64,000 nucleotides of DNA, taken from Vairimorpha ceranae (lineage: Eukaryota > Microsporidia > Nosematidae). Below the pieces are notes generated by a model. The model made no database searches, was not told the DNA's origin, and worked only from the letters and a program-made list of their open reading frames with translations. The DNA lies in assembly GCF_000988165.1 (NCBI RefSeq), contig NW_020169298.1, positions 62,001-126,000 on the forward strand, read 5' to 3'. The translations under genes were made by a program, and so were the position numbers. Of this stretch, positions 20,516-32,790 are shown in pieces. The first letter of the stretch is position 1. The number at the start of each line of letters is the position of its first letter.

Positions 20516-21084
20516 TAAAACATTGTAATTTTTGCACATATTGCACTTTTTTATATACATTTATATTAAAATTATTTAAAGTTAATAGCCTTACTTGACA
20601 CAGATTACAAATTATGTGCTTTTGATATAACAAAATATAACTTATAGATTTTTTTAGGATATTTAATTTTTAAATTATAACAACAATGAAATTTAGGTTA
20701 TAAAAGTTCCTTTTTTGATTTTAATACACGACAATAATTTGTCAAAATAAACCTTATATCATTTGTTATTTCACAGTTTATTAAAAGCTTTACTTAATTT
20801 AAAAAGTAGATTTCAAACTTATTTAATAAAAATTAAACTGATTAAGTTTTTTAAATTTCACAAAAATACTATATCACAAGAAATTTTAAAAAAAATAATG
20901 TAGATGATTAAAATAATAGCTAAACATTCAAAAAAATTTTTCATTGTACATTCTAGAGCATTTCATTTCTTTCATTTAAATTTAAATTTATTAAAAAATT
21001 AATAAATCACATTTTTCTTTTATTTAGCAAAAAATATTAAAAATTTGCTGTAATTTTTAAATTAAAAAAAATAATAACTAAAAG

Positions 21085-22273
21085 ATGTTTACAATTTGCC
21101 ACATAGCTAATTTTTGTTTTTGCGCACATTCTATGGATCACTCTATCTTACAAAATGCCAAATTAATTCCAGGAGATAGGTTACGTCAAATTATCTTAAA
21201 ATATTTTAGTACATCAAACAATAATTTAAAAAGAGTCCAATCTTTAAACAATGCCTCTATAAAATTTACTACACCAAAATTTTCGATAATAACGAAAAGT
21301 GCTTCTTCTTTTACAAAATGCCTAACTGAAGTTAATCTTATTGTTAATACTAAATCAAAGAACAATAAATGTGAAAATTGTGGCCAAATAATTTCTTATC
21401 TTGATGACTTAAGTTCGAAATTGAAAAGTAATACATTAACAGGTTCGTTGATGTGCAATTGTTGTGCTACTTCTGAGAGTAAGATGCCGGTTATCAAAAG
21501 GAGTTGAAGCCGAATTTAAAGATGAAATGCTGTAATAACCAAGAAGCTTCTTTAAGTTCTAAGTGTTTAAAAGATTTTTCTCAGAAAAAACGATTGTAAT
21601 CTTAAAGATCAAACTGAATCAGCTTTAAAGAAGGAAAAATATTAAATAGTAATGAATTGTCCTATTCTAAAGTCTTTGATATATTCAAATGCATCGAAAT
21701 ATGATGTACTTTCAGAAAAGTTAGAATACTCAGTTGTCAAAATTTTAAATCTTTGATTCTATATTTAATGTCGATTAAACAGAATATTTTAAATGAACTC
21801 GTTTGGAGGTTGGATAAAAAAATTTAAATTTTTTAAAAAGTACTAATTTTGTTATTAAACCAGAATTGTTTAAAAAATTTAGTTTACAAGGAATCAATGA
21901 CAATTTTGATAGTTATAAAGGATAAAAAAACAGTTTAGATGAAATTTGTATGATTGTTGATGATGATGAAGCGATGTTTAAGATATACTTTTTGAATATA
22001 TTCATTTCTCTTCATTACAGATCTTTTTATAAATTTGATGATCATTTCCTGCCTTTTACATTAGATTTAAATATATTTATGGGTTTTCATGTACATCTTT
22101 GTAAAATTATTTATTTGTATCTTTTAGAACCTAACAATGTTGATTTAAAAAAGATTAAAAATTTTAGAAAAAATGCAAGAAATATGGAACCATATAAATC
22201 TAAGAATTTATCGTTAGATAGTTATTATAAATCTTTTGATGAATTATTAGTTTTTATTGAGAAAAATTATTAA
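21085..22273 (+). pseudogene. Decayed gene of unknown family
   Basis: Two open segments on one strand (21085-21507, 140 aa; about 21930-22273, over 107 aa) are joined by about 430 bp in which readable peptide fragments shift among frames with stops. The first half has two Cys pairs (C-E-N-C, C-N-C-C), which could be a zinc-binding unit. The second half has a D-D-D-E start and aromatic helices (L-D-L-N-I-F-M-G-F-H). There is no CCC motif before the ATG at 21085. Both parts together look like one former gene of about 400 codons broken by indels. I do not recognise the family; it could be a lineage-specific multigene family member. Confidence 0.45.
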
Positions 22274-22336
22274 AAAAAGGTATTAATAAATCTTTTAATT
22301 AAGTTAAAAGTGGAGTTTTAATTTACTTAATATGTT

Positions 22337-23778
22337 GAAAAAAGTTTTACACACCCCTTTGTTCAAAAAATAATCTTTTTTAGCTTCCATCTAGGACGTT
22401 TAAATAAGAAAAAATGCTATGCTGTAATAGGTAATTTGTAAACTTTGTAACTAAGAGAAAATGCTATTTAGAATCTGACAAACTTATTTAACTTCAAAAA
22501 ATAATTAATCAACAAATAAATAAATTCTTATTAGCATTAAATAAGAAAAAAAAATTTCTTAAGTAAAAATTTAAGGCAATTTTTTTTGCTAATTTATTGA
22601 TTAGATCATTTGTGAGTTCATTTATATAATAAAAATTTATTATTTTGTTAAGTATTCCTTTTGGAGAAATGGCAATTCATAAGATTCTTATAGTGTTTTC
22701 CTTTAGTTAAAAAGTTTTCAGATTACCTTTACATCACAGCATAAATGTTTCTTTTAATTCTCAGCTTAATCCTTTCTAGCTTATTTAATTTATTTGTCTT
22801 GTCCATACACTACTTTATCCTTCTCTTAGAAAACTCCCTTTTCTTAATATCTGCGCATTATCGACGCTACATACCACAAGAACCTTGCTCATAGGAAGAT
22901 ATGATTTACACCCGTAAAGGTACATACTGGACCGACAACAAATGGTATATGCTCTACCAGGTCGTGAGTTTATTGGACTTGTGGTCAAAGTGTCCGATGT
23001 TGGTCTAATGAATGTGATGGTGGTTCAACATCCTACGTGAAACAAGCTTAAGTTTCGCTGGCTTGTTAAACCCTTCCCAGGCGGATTGTGAATTCATATT
23101 AAATTTTTTTTCTACCTTTTAATACTATTCTTCTATTATTTTAAGCTTTTGTTAAATATCATTTTATTTACATGTTTATTTAATAATTTTTTTCTAATAT
23201 ATTTCTTATTAATCTTGTGTCAGATAAAAAGTGAACATGATTTTATACATTAAAAATATTCTAACTATCATTTTATCTTGGTAAATATGATGATGACATA
23301 TTAGCACTTTTGAAACATAACTGAATATGTTTCATCTTTGAATCACAATTCTCAACAGCTTTGTTAATTACTTTTGAAAAATGTGTTGAAAATAAAAGTA
23401 GGTAATTGTTCCGTATACATGAATAAAAGTAAAATTATATTGTAAATAAATTTATATTCAATAACACTTTCCTTCTAAATAACATAATACATAAAAATTT
23501 GTGTAACTGAACATTAAATTTAATCATATTTCCCAAATTATCTATTAATTTACATTAATCTATTGTTCAGAATTAAACATACAGAGCTTGTTCAAATCTT
23601 AAGATATCTAAAAAAAAATTTCTGTGCAAAATTAATTAAGACATAAATCTAAAATTGATATTTATGTCCCACTTTATAAGATAAATTAATAAAAAAGTAT
23701 TTTGATTAAATACTATTTTATATAAGACAATTTTAGTTTTTAGATTTTTTTATCTTAAAGGTGTGTCAAAGTTTTAAG
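22337..23778. mobile_element. Possible element bounded by imperfect inverted repeats
   Basis: The sequence at 22337-22377 and the reverse complement of about 23741-23778 share AAAAGTTTTACACACC / AAAACTTTGACACACC followed by TTT and an A-rich stretch ending AATCT. They enclose 1.4 kb, including the unassigned repeat copy at 22780-23100. Size and terminal ACACACC resemble a Tc1-type element, but no transposase is readable inside and target duplications are unclear. Confidence 0.25.
22780..23100 (+). repeat. Unassigned dispersed repeat, copy A
   Basis: A GC-richer block sharing ordered words with the copies at 26810-27370 and 45960-46520: AATCCTTCTCTTAGAAA, CGCATTAT, TAGGAAGATAT, CCGTAA, CGACAAC, GTCTAATGA and CTTCCCAGGCG. 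Its reading frames are broken. This copy ends shortly after the CTTCCCAGGCG word, so it is truncated relative to copy B. Confidence 0.55.
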
Positions 23779-24269
23779 CCCCCTCTAGAAACTTGTTTAA
23801 TAAAATGTTAATAATAAATTTGTTTTATTTCGTTACAACGAAGCATTATATAATTTGATCTTTTATATCTAAGCTTTTACAAGACGTTTAAAAAATAATT
23901 AGTCTTATTATTAAACATGGGTTTATATGTACTTAATTTAAAAAAGTAAAAACATTAATTAAAAAAATCATTTCCGCTATTTTAAGTTTTTGATTTTGGA
24001 AAATGAATTTAAATTACTTTAATGTACCTCATTTATGATATGGTTTGTGAGCTTTTAAAAAAATTAATTATTCCCCAAAAATCAAAGTAAATTGTTTAAT
24101 TTTATATGTAAAAGAACAAATTGTTGCTTAAAATTCATCAAGCAAAAATATTGACTAAATTGTTTAATTGTAAAGTAGAAGAAAAAAAACAATATAATTA
24201 CCGATTTCAAAGAATAAAATTTAAACTACTAAAAAAAGAGAAAAACTTACATTTTTAAAACTGTAATAA

Positions 24270-25083
24270 AAATTCAACGTATGGATCCTAATAAAACCAC
24301 CAAATACAAAAATTAAAACTGATCTGGATTTATAAGTATCATAATCTACTGTTTTAAGAGTAATTAAAGAAGAAAATAGTCCCGTATATAAAAAAAATGA
24401 GACAGTGTTAGAATTTAAAGAAAATGCATAAATTAAATGCTTTGATTTCGCTTAAAACGAAACTTTATGAACTTGTCACTGGGCTTAAAGTCATATTTTC
24501 TGATGGAAAAAAAATTAATTTAGATGATCTAGATGGTTTTAAGTACTATTGGCATCATGTAAATAAAGATGAAATTTCGTATAGTAAACGTATACGAGGC
24601 GGAGGGAGCATTGTGGTTTGGGCCAGTTTTTGTTCTAGTGAACAATTGATTTTACAAGTTGTTAGCAATGAAATGAACAACATTACTTATTGTAAAATGC
24701 TTGAAATTTCTCTATTAGCATTTTTTGAAAGTAAAAATAGTGAGTTTAATGATGTAGGTTGCGATTTAAATTATATTTTTTAACAACATAATACACCTTG
24801 ACTAAGCTCGTGCAACTAAGATATGGTTTAAAAATGATAATATTAATTGCATAAACTAGCTATCATTGTGTCACAGATATAAATTCCGCTTAAAATTTGT
24901 GGGCAGATATGTTGAGAAAGGTTTATAAAAATGGATAGAAAATATTTGCATTCAAGATATGCATTCTCAATACTAGTAGCCTGGTCAAGTATTACACACG
25001 AAAACTTGTTAAAATATGTCAGTGGAATACAAAAGCGTATGATTGATGTTGTTAAAGAAAGAGACGATAAAATCAACAAATAA
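24270..25083 (+). pseudogene. Mariner-family transposase pseudogene
   Basis: Readable fragments follow the order of a mariner/Tc1 transposase. There is an HTH-like part with stops (S-T-V-L-R-V-I-K-E-E), then an intact segment 24424-24783 with V-I-F-S-D-G-K-K, D-G-F-K-Y-Y-W-H, R-G-G-G-S-I-V-V-W-A-S-F. A damaged second catalytic block (F-x-Q-H-N-T-P) and a C-terminal fragment ending Y-V-S-G-I-Q-K-R-M-I-D-V-V-K-E-R follow. The first catalytic Asp is visible; the second falls in a destroyed region. Multiple stops and shifts show it is inactive. Clear terminal repeats were not found. Confidence 0.8.
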
Positions 25084-25400
25084 TTTTTCTTTTATATAAA
25101 ATAATTTTTTTTAAAAAATTTTTAAAACCATCATGTCCATGAGGTTCATTTAAGTGATTAAAAATCACTTTTCTGAATCAAAAAACATTAAATAATAGGT
25201 ATTATTTAAAGTATGTGTTTGCATTTTAAAATTTGAGTTATATAAGACATTCCATCAAACTCTGGGACTAATTGTTTTTTTACGTTTTGCAGTAGCTTAG
25301 GCCTAAAGATAAAAATAACATAATGATTAATTGTAACAAAATCAAACAAATGTATTTTCTACAATTTTATAAATCTAAAATTAACCACTTTTTACAATAG

Positions 25401-26662
25401 TGGCAAAAAAAAATGAATATTTGAATAGTATAGTAATCATACACTTTATAGCTACATCATTTGATTTTTTTACTTTGATAGGAAATGTGAAATACACTGA
25501 AAGAAATTTACAATGTTTTTAAAACTTTTTTGGTATTAACATAAAATTTTTTATTTTAAGTGGCAAAAAAATGGAATATTTTTTTTGGCGGGAAAATTTT
25601 ATGTAAAACTAAAAAAAACTTTATTTTTATCCCTTATGACACAAAAATTAATTTTGAGTGAAAAGTTCGAGATTAAGGCTTTATTAGAAATTGGCTGGAA
25701 ACAAAAAAAAATTGCAAAAAAGTTCTTGATAAGCCAATCGACAGTTTTCAAAATAAAGAAAAAAACTAATGAAACAGAACAATTAGAAAGAAAATCTGGT
25801 TCTAGTAGGCTTCATTAATTAATAGTAATGATATATCTTATTTGAAAAAAAAATAAATGCGGATTTACAAATTGGCAGTATCAAGTTTGCTGTAGAACTC
25901 AAAAAAAATATATCTCTTAGATGTATACGAAATAATTTGTGTAAAATAGGATTGCATGTAAAAAACTATTTCTGTCTAAAAAGCATATCGTGGTAAGAAA
26001 ACAATGGGCAAGTAAGTAAACATGCGTGCTACTCTGATAAGAGATGAAATCAGGTTATTTTTAGTGATGAAACAAAGATAAATCTATTTGGCACTGATGG
26101 AAGAGTTTATGTGCGAAAAAAAGTTGTCAAAGATATAATAAAAAAAATTTAAAACCCACAGTAAAACATGGTGGTGGTAATATCATGATTTGGGCATGTT
26201 TTTCGAGTACAGGTATCGAAATATATGTATAATTGACGATATACTGAACAGCGAAGTATATTATAGAGTTTTAGATACACATCTTGTGCCTTCCGTAAAA
26301 AAATTATAATTAAAAAATTATATTTTTCAGCAAGATAATGACCCCAAACATACAAGTAATTGCACTAGAGATCACTTGTCAGATAAAAATATTTTAACTT
26401 TAAATTAGCCTGCACAATCATCAGATATGAATCCTCTAGAAAATCTATGGTATATTCTTAAGATGAGTTAAGAAAAAGAAAACCAAAAAATTTAAAAGAA
26501 TTAAAGAAATGTGTTGAAGAGAAGTGGAATTAAATAGATGTTAAAGTTTTTAAAAAGTTGGTAAAGAGCATGAACAGCAGATGCAACGAATTGTTTAGAG
26601 TTAAGGTGGACATACTAAATTTTAAATAAAAATATTTTTTTTCTACCAATATAATAATAATT
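25401..26662 (+). mobile_element. Tc1-like transposon relic, different from the neighbouring mariner
   Basis: The transposase begins near 25585 with an HTH segment (F-E-I-K-A-L-L-E-I-G-W-K-Q-K-K-I-A-K-K-F). It continues through broken frames: [39 protein letters not shown], then a degraded S-x-D-M-N-P-L-E-N-L-W and a final helix K-E-L-K-K-C-V-E-E-K-W-N. The D...D34E-type order is clear. The outer limits are estimated from a weak inverted match between TGGCAAAAAAAAATGAATAT at 25402 and the reverse complement around 26662. A TGGCAAAAAAATGGAATATT copy also occurs at 25561. Confidence 0.75.
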
Positions 26663-26809
26663 TATTTTTTTATTAAGTGATTCTTATTGAAGAAACTTCA
26701 GTTCATCACATTTATTTAAGCACCCACAAATTATTCAGATTGATTAGACATCATAGTCTTTTATTTTTTAACTTTCATCTAAATCTTTTGTACCTTTTTG
26801 CTATATTTT

Positions 26810-27370
26810 TTTATTATACTTAATCCTTCTCTTAGAAATTCTTCTTTCCTTAATCTCAAAACAACGCATTATCAGCGCTATCATGCTACAAGGGCCTCGT
26901 TTAGTAGGAAGATATATGAATCCCCGTAAGAACTTTACAGAGATCCGACAACTGGTAGTACGCTATCAGACCGGAGTTTCAATGGATCTTGTGTTCGGAT
27001 ATAGTGGTATGTGTCTAATGACCGTGATGAACTTGCGCCATCCCAGGCGAAATGCTAGAGCTTCACTAGCTTGCTACGACCTTCCCAGGCGATTCTTCAT
27101 ATGTAATCTCTTACTAAAGGTCTCCGAATACGACCTGCAAATGCTTCCACATCTACGGCAATTGTCATGCCAACCCAAAGATGTTATGCCTATTCTACAT
27201 CTTTAAGGACATTTACAACCCTTAGTCGACGCCTGCAGAAAAGCTTACGATTTTACCGACAAATATTTTGTGACAATTGTTGCGTCAACGCTAGGTTATT
27301 ACTTAACGAATTAGCATTGCTGGAATTTGAACCCATACCCCTCGAGCATCGGGACGAGACATAAACACTA
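26810..27370 (+). repeat. Unassigned dispersed repeat, copy B (longest coding remnant)
   Basis: A GC-richer block with two overlapping open segments (26883-27206 and 27167-27364) that together look like one shifted frame. The N-terminal part N-F-T-E-I-R-Q-L-V-V-R-Y-Q-T-G-V reads like the helix-turn-helix of a transposase. The later part contains D-F-T-D-K-Y-F in one frame, which is shared with copy C. I infer a DNA transposon fragment but cannot name the superfamily, because no catalytic triad is visible. Confidence 0.5.
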
Positions 27371-28699
27371 CACTAACAATGCTCATGTTTTATATTTATA
27401 ATATTGTGACAATTAAAGATGTAAAATGTTGTATATATTATTCTTAAAAACAGCTAATACATGGGGTAAATAAGTATCATTTGTCGTGTAAACGCCATTG
27501 CATACAAATTTTAAATTTAGTTAAACGCATATTAGAACAAATTGTTAGAAGCTATTCACTTTCCTGATTATTATTATTATAACAAAGACTAAAGATTATA
27601 ACAGCAATCTATTTATTATTGTAAATTGATTAACCTGTTTCAGAAAAAAAACTTAATTAAAAGCCCATCAATAATTAAACTATCTTTGAATGCTAATTCA
27701 AAGATAATAATTGCTTACTTTAAGTTATACATAAGTAAGTATTTTTGTTAACGTAAGTCAAAAATTTTTAACAAATAAAAAACATTTTGATGTCTGCAAG
27801 TTCTATAGTATGAATTTTTCTTTAAAAACTTTTTTATTAAGGAGTTTACGTTTTATGCTTGCACCATTAAATGCTTTCTTGTTACATATACATATATTAA
27901 TAAATACATCAAAAACGTTTTGACAATATTGTATGAAAAAAAAAATTTGTATCTTCCTAAACAACCTGCTATGCACTTTAGAAGTCTGTTTGACTAGAAT
28001 ATAAATGCCTTGAAAACTAAAATATTAAATTTTATTTAATGTTTTAGTTATGCTTTGCTAATTAAATACTGTAAGGTTCAGTTCTAGTAAAAGTATTAGC
28101 TTTTTTTAATTGATTCTTTTAAGTAACCAATCATCATCTATTGAACGTTTTAGGAAGCGTATGTTGATATATTAAAAGACGCATCAAATATAAACTCCTT
28201 TAAAAGTAATTAAGCAATTTCTGAGAAAAAAGGATGCTTTCCTCCGATACCAACAAATACAATTTTAATAAAGAATAATTATCTTAAGTTCTTTTTTCAA
28301 AATTATTTAAAAGCATTTATTTTTGTTATTTTAATAATGTGACATAGAAATGCCATCTATATCATTACTATTTAGCTTAACATTAGAATATTTACAATTA
28401 TTTTAAAAATTAAATTTATGATGTCAAAGATTTTTGATAAAATTTGTTTCAAATATTTTTTTTAATTTATATATTGTTTTTTACGAGATATGTGTTGCAA
28501 GTTAGTGTAGTAAAAATCAAATTTATTTCGAAGAGAATATTTTATTGAATATAGTTAAAATCTACAAAGCTTATTTTTAAATTGTATAGACAAGGTCAAA
28601 AAGTATTTTAGGTATCCAAAGAAATAAAAGTAAGGATATTCTTAAAAGCAATATATTATTAATTAAAAGCACTATTTTGTATTTAATATAACTTTAAAA
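27371..28699. other. Intergenic, about 1.3 kb
   Basis: AT-rich spacer after the repeat; no coding remnant, RNA gene or tandem repeat recognised. Confidence 0.4.
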
Positions 28700-29326
28700 T
28701 TATTCCTTGGTATCAGAGGATATTTCTAATATTTGATAAATATCATCTAACGTATTTTCTTTACCTGCCTTTTCAATAAATAAATATTCATTCCTCGACT
28801 TCTTAACAATCAAATAATACCAATCTTTATCATTATCTTCTATATCTATTGGATCTCTAAGAATCAAGTTATCAATTGCAACAAAATAAAAACAAGATGG
28901 TACAAAATTTACAGAAATATCTAAATCTTTAAGTAAGTAATTTACAATATTTACAGATGATTCATAACATTCACTGTCATTAGTCAATATTCTTAATTCT
29001 ATTACTATATTTTTTACTTCAACACCATATTTAATACACAAGGCTTCTAAGTCTATACATTTTGAATTTATATAAATTTTTTTAAGGAAGCTGTTTAGTC
29101 TATCAGTTCTTCTAAAAGTAGAAATACAATTAAAGGTGATAATTCCTTCATTGGGTTTATCTATGTATGGTTTAGATTGTGATATATAATACATGGCTAT
29201 AATTTGTGTATTATCACCGGTATAAAGATAGAAATTTTCTAGTTTTTCAATATTATATGTTCTTTGTTCGAGGAGTGAACGTCTGTCAAAACGTGCGTGA
29301 TCTTTTAAAAGTTCTTTTACAATCAT
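28700..29326 (-). CDS. Exosome ring subunit of the RNase PH family (Rrp45-like)
   Basis: A 208-aa protein with the RNase PH fold pattern. It opens with a R-F-D-R-R-S-L-L-E-Q-R segment (family R-x-D-G-R). Then comes F-L-K-K-I-Y...C-I-D-L-E-A-L-C-I-K-Y-G-V and the strand-turn I-V-I-E-L-R-I-L-T-N-D-S, which matches the family I-x-x-D-x-x-x-L-x-x-D-G, followed by a helix. Eukaryotic ring subunits of this type are catalytically inactive and form the hexamer on which Rrp44 sits; the Rrp44 gene is 9 kb to the left. Length and the L-C-I segment point to Rrp45 more than Rrp42/43, but the subgroup is uncertain. CCC lies 4 bases before the ATG. Confidence 0.72.
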   Translation of the reverse strand: MIVKELLKDHARFDRRSLLEQRTYNIEKLENFYLYTGDNTQIIAMYYISQSKPYIDKPNEGIITFNCISTFRRTDRLNSFLKKIYINSKCIDLEALCIKYGVEVKNIVIELRILTNDSECYESSVNIVNYLLKDLDISVNFVPSCFYFVAIDNLILRDPIDIEDNDKDWYYLIVKKSRNEYLFIEKAGKENTLDDIYQILEISSDTKE

Positions 29327-30559
29327 TTTAGGGATAAAATTATTTAAAAATTTTTTTCATAAAAAGATGTGTTCTAGAAACAAAAATGAATTACATAAAA
29401 AGATAAATTACTTTTAACGTTTAATTAAATAACAATTATTAAGATATGTAAAATATAACAATTTAATAAAACATTTTGCATATTCGATAAATTTGGTCGT
29501 CTGTATTTATTATTACAAATATCTTGTTTTTTATTTTCAAATGTAATGATTAGCAAATGAAAAATATTAAGTTATGTTTTAATGCCAATATTAAAGCTTA
29601 AAAAAAATTTATAAATTACTTACAGTTTTAAATATTAATGTATAAATTGGAATAATTTTGTCTGCTTTGAATAACAAGATGTAAATCACACTACCATATA
29701 TAGTTAAACTTCTTAAAACAGAATTTTATATTTAACTATACAAATAATTATTTAATTATAAAAATGTATAGCTTGATGCCAAAGTATTGTTTATGTTACT
29801 TGTAAGTATTTTATTATTAGAAAATTAAGTAATTTAATTCCAACCGCCTTTACTTCATAAATACCATAACATCTTCCTTTTACGGCATTTGTCATTTTTT
29901 TGGAACAAAACACAAAAACGAGAATTTTTTAAAGCAAAATGAGTGTGTATAAATTAATTTTTAAAGTTTTTTTAATTTTTTAGAAATAAACTATTTAAAG
30001 AATTTAAGGCTGTTGTTGAAAAATTTTAGGAATAAAGGGCAATGAAGGTTAGTGTTAGAGTAAATCTTACAATAGAATTAATAATTAAAAAATCTTTGTT
30101 GTTTTTAAAGTGCAACATAGACACGTAAAAATAGCCATTGGATAATAAAAATAAAAACTTTTGATCACATTTCTATTTAAGTTATGTTGAGTTTTTTGAT
30201 GTGTTATTTATAATAGAATTTAGAAATGAAGCTTAATTTTGGAAAACATATAAATAACAAGTCTTTAGTAAAATTTTATATAACTGACGGTATAGATTTT
30301 TTGTTTTTCTAGTGAGTATTATTTTTCTCTTCACAATATGTAAAAAATTATTCATAAAATTTAAAAGACAAATTAATTGTCTAGAAAAATAAATAAAAAA
30401 TTATTTATAAAACAAAAAATTTGTAATTAATTATTTATGAAAGATATTTATGCTTTTAAACTTTAGTATTTATAAAAAAACACAAATTTTTAATATCTAT
30501 ACAGTATATTAAATAAAACAATAACTTTTATCTATAGAAAAATAAAGAAGTTGAATAAA
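29327..30559. other. Intergenic, about 1.2 kb
   Basis: AT-rich spacer. No start-motif ORF or RNA gene was recognised; the density of short A/T runs is typical of the window. Confidence 0.45.
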
Positions 30560-31228
30560 TTATCTTTTATTTTTTTTATTTCTTTTAACATTCCTCTTTT
30601 TAACTTTATTTTCACTACTTAATACATAATTTTGTAAAACCAAATATTGTTTAACATTTTTAGTATTGGGTCTTTCAATATGAATTCCTCCAAAAAACCC
30701 AGCACGGTTAGCTTCATTTTTCAAAAGTTCTAAATCTTTTTTACTCTTTAAATAAAATTGTAACACGCATTTTGTATTAGGTTTACACACAGAATAAAGA
30801 TCAGTAAAAAATTTTCTTATTCGTTTTTTCGGAACATGGTTCGATCTATAACTTTGAAAAAGCCATTGTATGGCACTAACACTTATAACACCATCAAATA
30901 TGCCCGGTTTAAAGTGCAGTCCTTCACCAGCATCACACTTGATTTGATCTATAGATTCTTCTTTATCTCGACATATTTTAAGCATCTCATACGAAATATC
31001 TAAACCTATCCATTCACAGTTATTTTCACTCAATACGCTTCCACTTATTCCGGTTCCGCATCCTATATCAAGTATAAGTCCTGGCTTAGAAAGTTCTAGT
31101 AAATCGAAACATTTACGAGTAATTTCTTTTTGTATTTCTTGTATTCTAGTATTTGTTTCATATTTAAGTGTGTTTTCTTTATCATAAAAAATATCGGCAG
31201 GAGCGACCATCTCTGGGAGCTTGCTCAT
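30560..31228 (-). CDS. BUD23: 18S rRNA (guanine-N7) methyltransferase Bud23
   Basis: A 222-aa class I methyltransferase. The N-terminus R/K-L-P-E-M-V-A-P-A-D-I-F-Y is typical of Bud23/WBSCR22. SAM motif I is L-D-I-G-C-G-T-G-I-S-G, and the downstream I-S-V-S-A-I-Q-W-L-F is a Bud23 hallmark. The C-terminus is a basic nuclear-localisation-like tail. The enzyme, with Trm112, methylates one guanine of small-subunit rRNA and helps 40S export. Length is somewhat below yeast (275 aa). The start is fixed by CCCC one base before the ATG. The gene is 35 bp downstream of the Rix7-like gene's stop and on the same strand. Confidence 0.92.
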   Translation of the reverse strand: MSKLPEMVAPADIFYDKENTLKYETNTRIQEIQKEITRKCFDLLELSKPGLILDIGCGTGISGSVLSENNCEWIGLDISYEMLKICRDKEESIDQIKCDAGEGLHFKPGIFDGVISVSAIQWLFQSYRSNHVPKKRIRKFFTDLYSVCKPNTKCVLQFYLKSKKDLELLKNEANRAGFFGGIHIERPNTKNVKQYLVLQNYVLSSENKVKKRNVKRNKKNKR

Positions 31229-31263
31229 TGGGGTTTGTTACAAAGATAAAATTTAAAAATAAA

Positions 31264-32790
31264 TTATTTATTTCTACTTAGTTTGTACTTATTTATAGCC
31301 TCAATAACATGTTCTTTAGAAATTACCATGTCATTACTATCAAAATTTGTTTTTAAGCATATCAATCCAGCTTCTTTTGCAACACCAGATATTTCTGCAC
31401 CACTAAGTCCAAATAACGGTAATTCGGAGACATCAAAATCTTCTATAGGAATATTTCGAATACACTTTTTGAAAATTTCAATACATCCAGACTGTGAAGG
31501 AAGTGGTACCTCAATAATTTTATCAAATCTACCCGGTCTAAGTAAAGCCTGGTCTAATATTTCTAATCTATTTGTGGCACCTATTAGATATACGTCTCCA
31601 CGATCCTCAAGGCCGTCTAATAATGTCAATATTTGATTAACAATTCTATTACAAAAATCATTATTGTTTCGTTTTTGACACAAAGAATCAATCTCATCGA
31701 AAAATATTACACAGGGCTGTAGATGTTTTGCTTTTCCAAATAAATCTCTTATCTCTTTCTCAGAATCACCGACAAATTTACTAATTAACTCTGGTCCCCT
31801 GACACTGATAAAATTACAATGACTCATATTTGACACGGCTTTAGCTAACAATGTTTTTCCGCATCCAGGTGGGCCATAAAGCAAAACTCCCGATGGTTTA
31901 TTAATTCCCATTTTTTTAAACTTTTCAGGATATTTCGATGGATAAATAATGCTCATCTTGAGTTCTTCTTTGACATCATCCAAAGACCCAATACTATCAA
32001 ATGTTATGTTTCCATCTTGTTTTTTTATTTCTTTAAGACTGGCCTCAAAATCAGATAATTCAATAAATTTCTTATTATCAGACACAGCAACACTTGCTGC
32101 CAACTTAAAAAGCTTTTTTAAATCTCTAGGTGTATATCCCGGGGTCATTTGTGCAATAACTTCCCAATTATCAATTCTGTGTGTAATATTTTCAGCAAAA
32201 AACAAACATATTTCTTTTCTTTCTTTAATAGATGGTATTTTTATAAGCAATTCGTTATCAAAACGTTTTAACGATTTCGGCAATTTAGCCAAATTTTCAA
32301 TTATTCCAATGACCAAAGATTTGCCTCTATAATTATTTAAACATTCTGATAATTGATTCGTTGTTTTAGAGCTATCTTCTTCATCAAGACAATCAAGATT
32401 GTCAAATAATATTATTGATTTATCATTAATATCTCCTTTTCTAAATGTTTCTCTAACTTCTTTTTCATTACTTAGATTTCCTAAAATAATTGGTATCTGG
32501 TATTCTTGACTAATTGAATGTACCAAAAAAGATTTTCCTACACCACTAGCTCCATAAATAAGTAGAGTCATGGGTGGTGTCTGTCCAATATAAGTATATT
32601 CCGCCCTTTTCATAATTGGATTATATATGTATTTCTCTACACTTTTCTTTAAATAGTCGATACCACCAAGTTTAGTAAATTGTGGTATATGACTATTTTG
32701 TTGCAAAGTATTGTTTAAACTTGTTGTTATCATTTTATTTCGTAAAAGGGAACTTACATCGGTGTGTGTTTTATTTTTGTTGTTGTTCAT
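31264..32790 (-). CDS. RIX7: Rix7/NVL-like tandem AAA ATPase
   Basis: A 508-aa protein with two AAA domains. D1 (about 40-255) has Walker A G-A-S-G-V-G-K-S (80-87), but its Walker B reads I-I-L-F-D-N, with Asn131 in place of the catalytic Glu, and its arginine-finger region is shortened. D2 (about 262-500) is canonical: G-P-P-G-C-G-K-T (306-313), V-I-F-F-D-E (361-366), L-R-P-G-R-F-D-K. The [19 protein letters not shown] and [10 protein letters not shown] segments match Rix7/NVL, which remodels pre-60S particles; Afg2/Drg1 is the main alternative. The N-terminal regulatory domain is almost absent. CCC is 3 bases before the ATG. Confidence 0.75.
   Translation of the reverse strand: MNNNKNKTHTDVSSLLRNKMITTSLNNTLQQNSHIPQFTKLGGIDYLKKSVEKYIYNPIMKRAEYTYIGQTPPMTLLIYGASGVGKSFLVHSISQEYQIPIILGNLSNEKEVRETFRKGDINDKSIILFDNLDCLDEEDSSKTTNQLSECLNNYRGKSLVIGIIENLAKLPKSLKRFDNELLIKIPSIKERKEICLFFAENITHRIDNWEVIAQMTPGYTPRDLKKLFKLAASVAVSDNKKFIELSDFEASLKEIKKQDGNITFDSIGSLDDVKEELKMSIIYPSKYPEKFKKMGINKPSGVLLYGPPGCGKTLLAKAVSNMSHCNFISVRGPELISKFVGDSEKEIRDLFGKAKHLQPCVIFFDEIDSLCQKRNNNDFCNRIVNQILTLLDGLEDRGDVYLIGATNRLEILDQALLRPGRFDKIIEVPLPSQSGCIEIFKKCIRNIPIEDFDVSELPLFGLSGAEISGVAKEAGLICLKTNFDSNDMVISKEHVIEAINKYKLSRNK

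Noticed and set aside
22860..27370. GC-richer blocks considered as rRNA fragments
   Set aside because: No match to conserved rRNA words; broken protein frames and copy-to-copy similarity fit a mobile repeat better.
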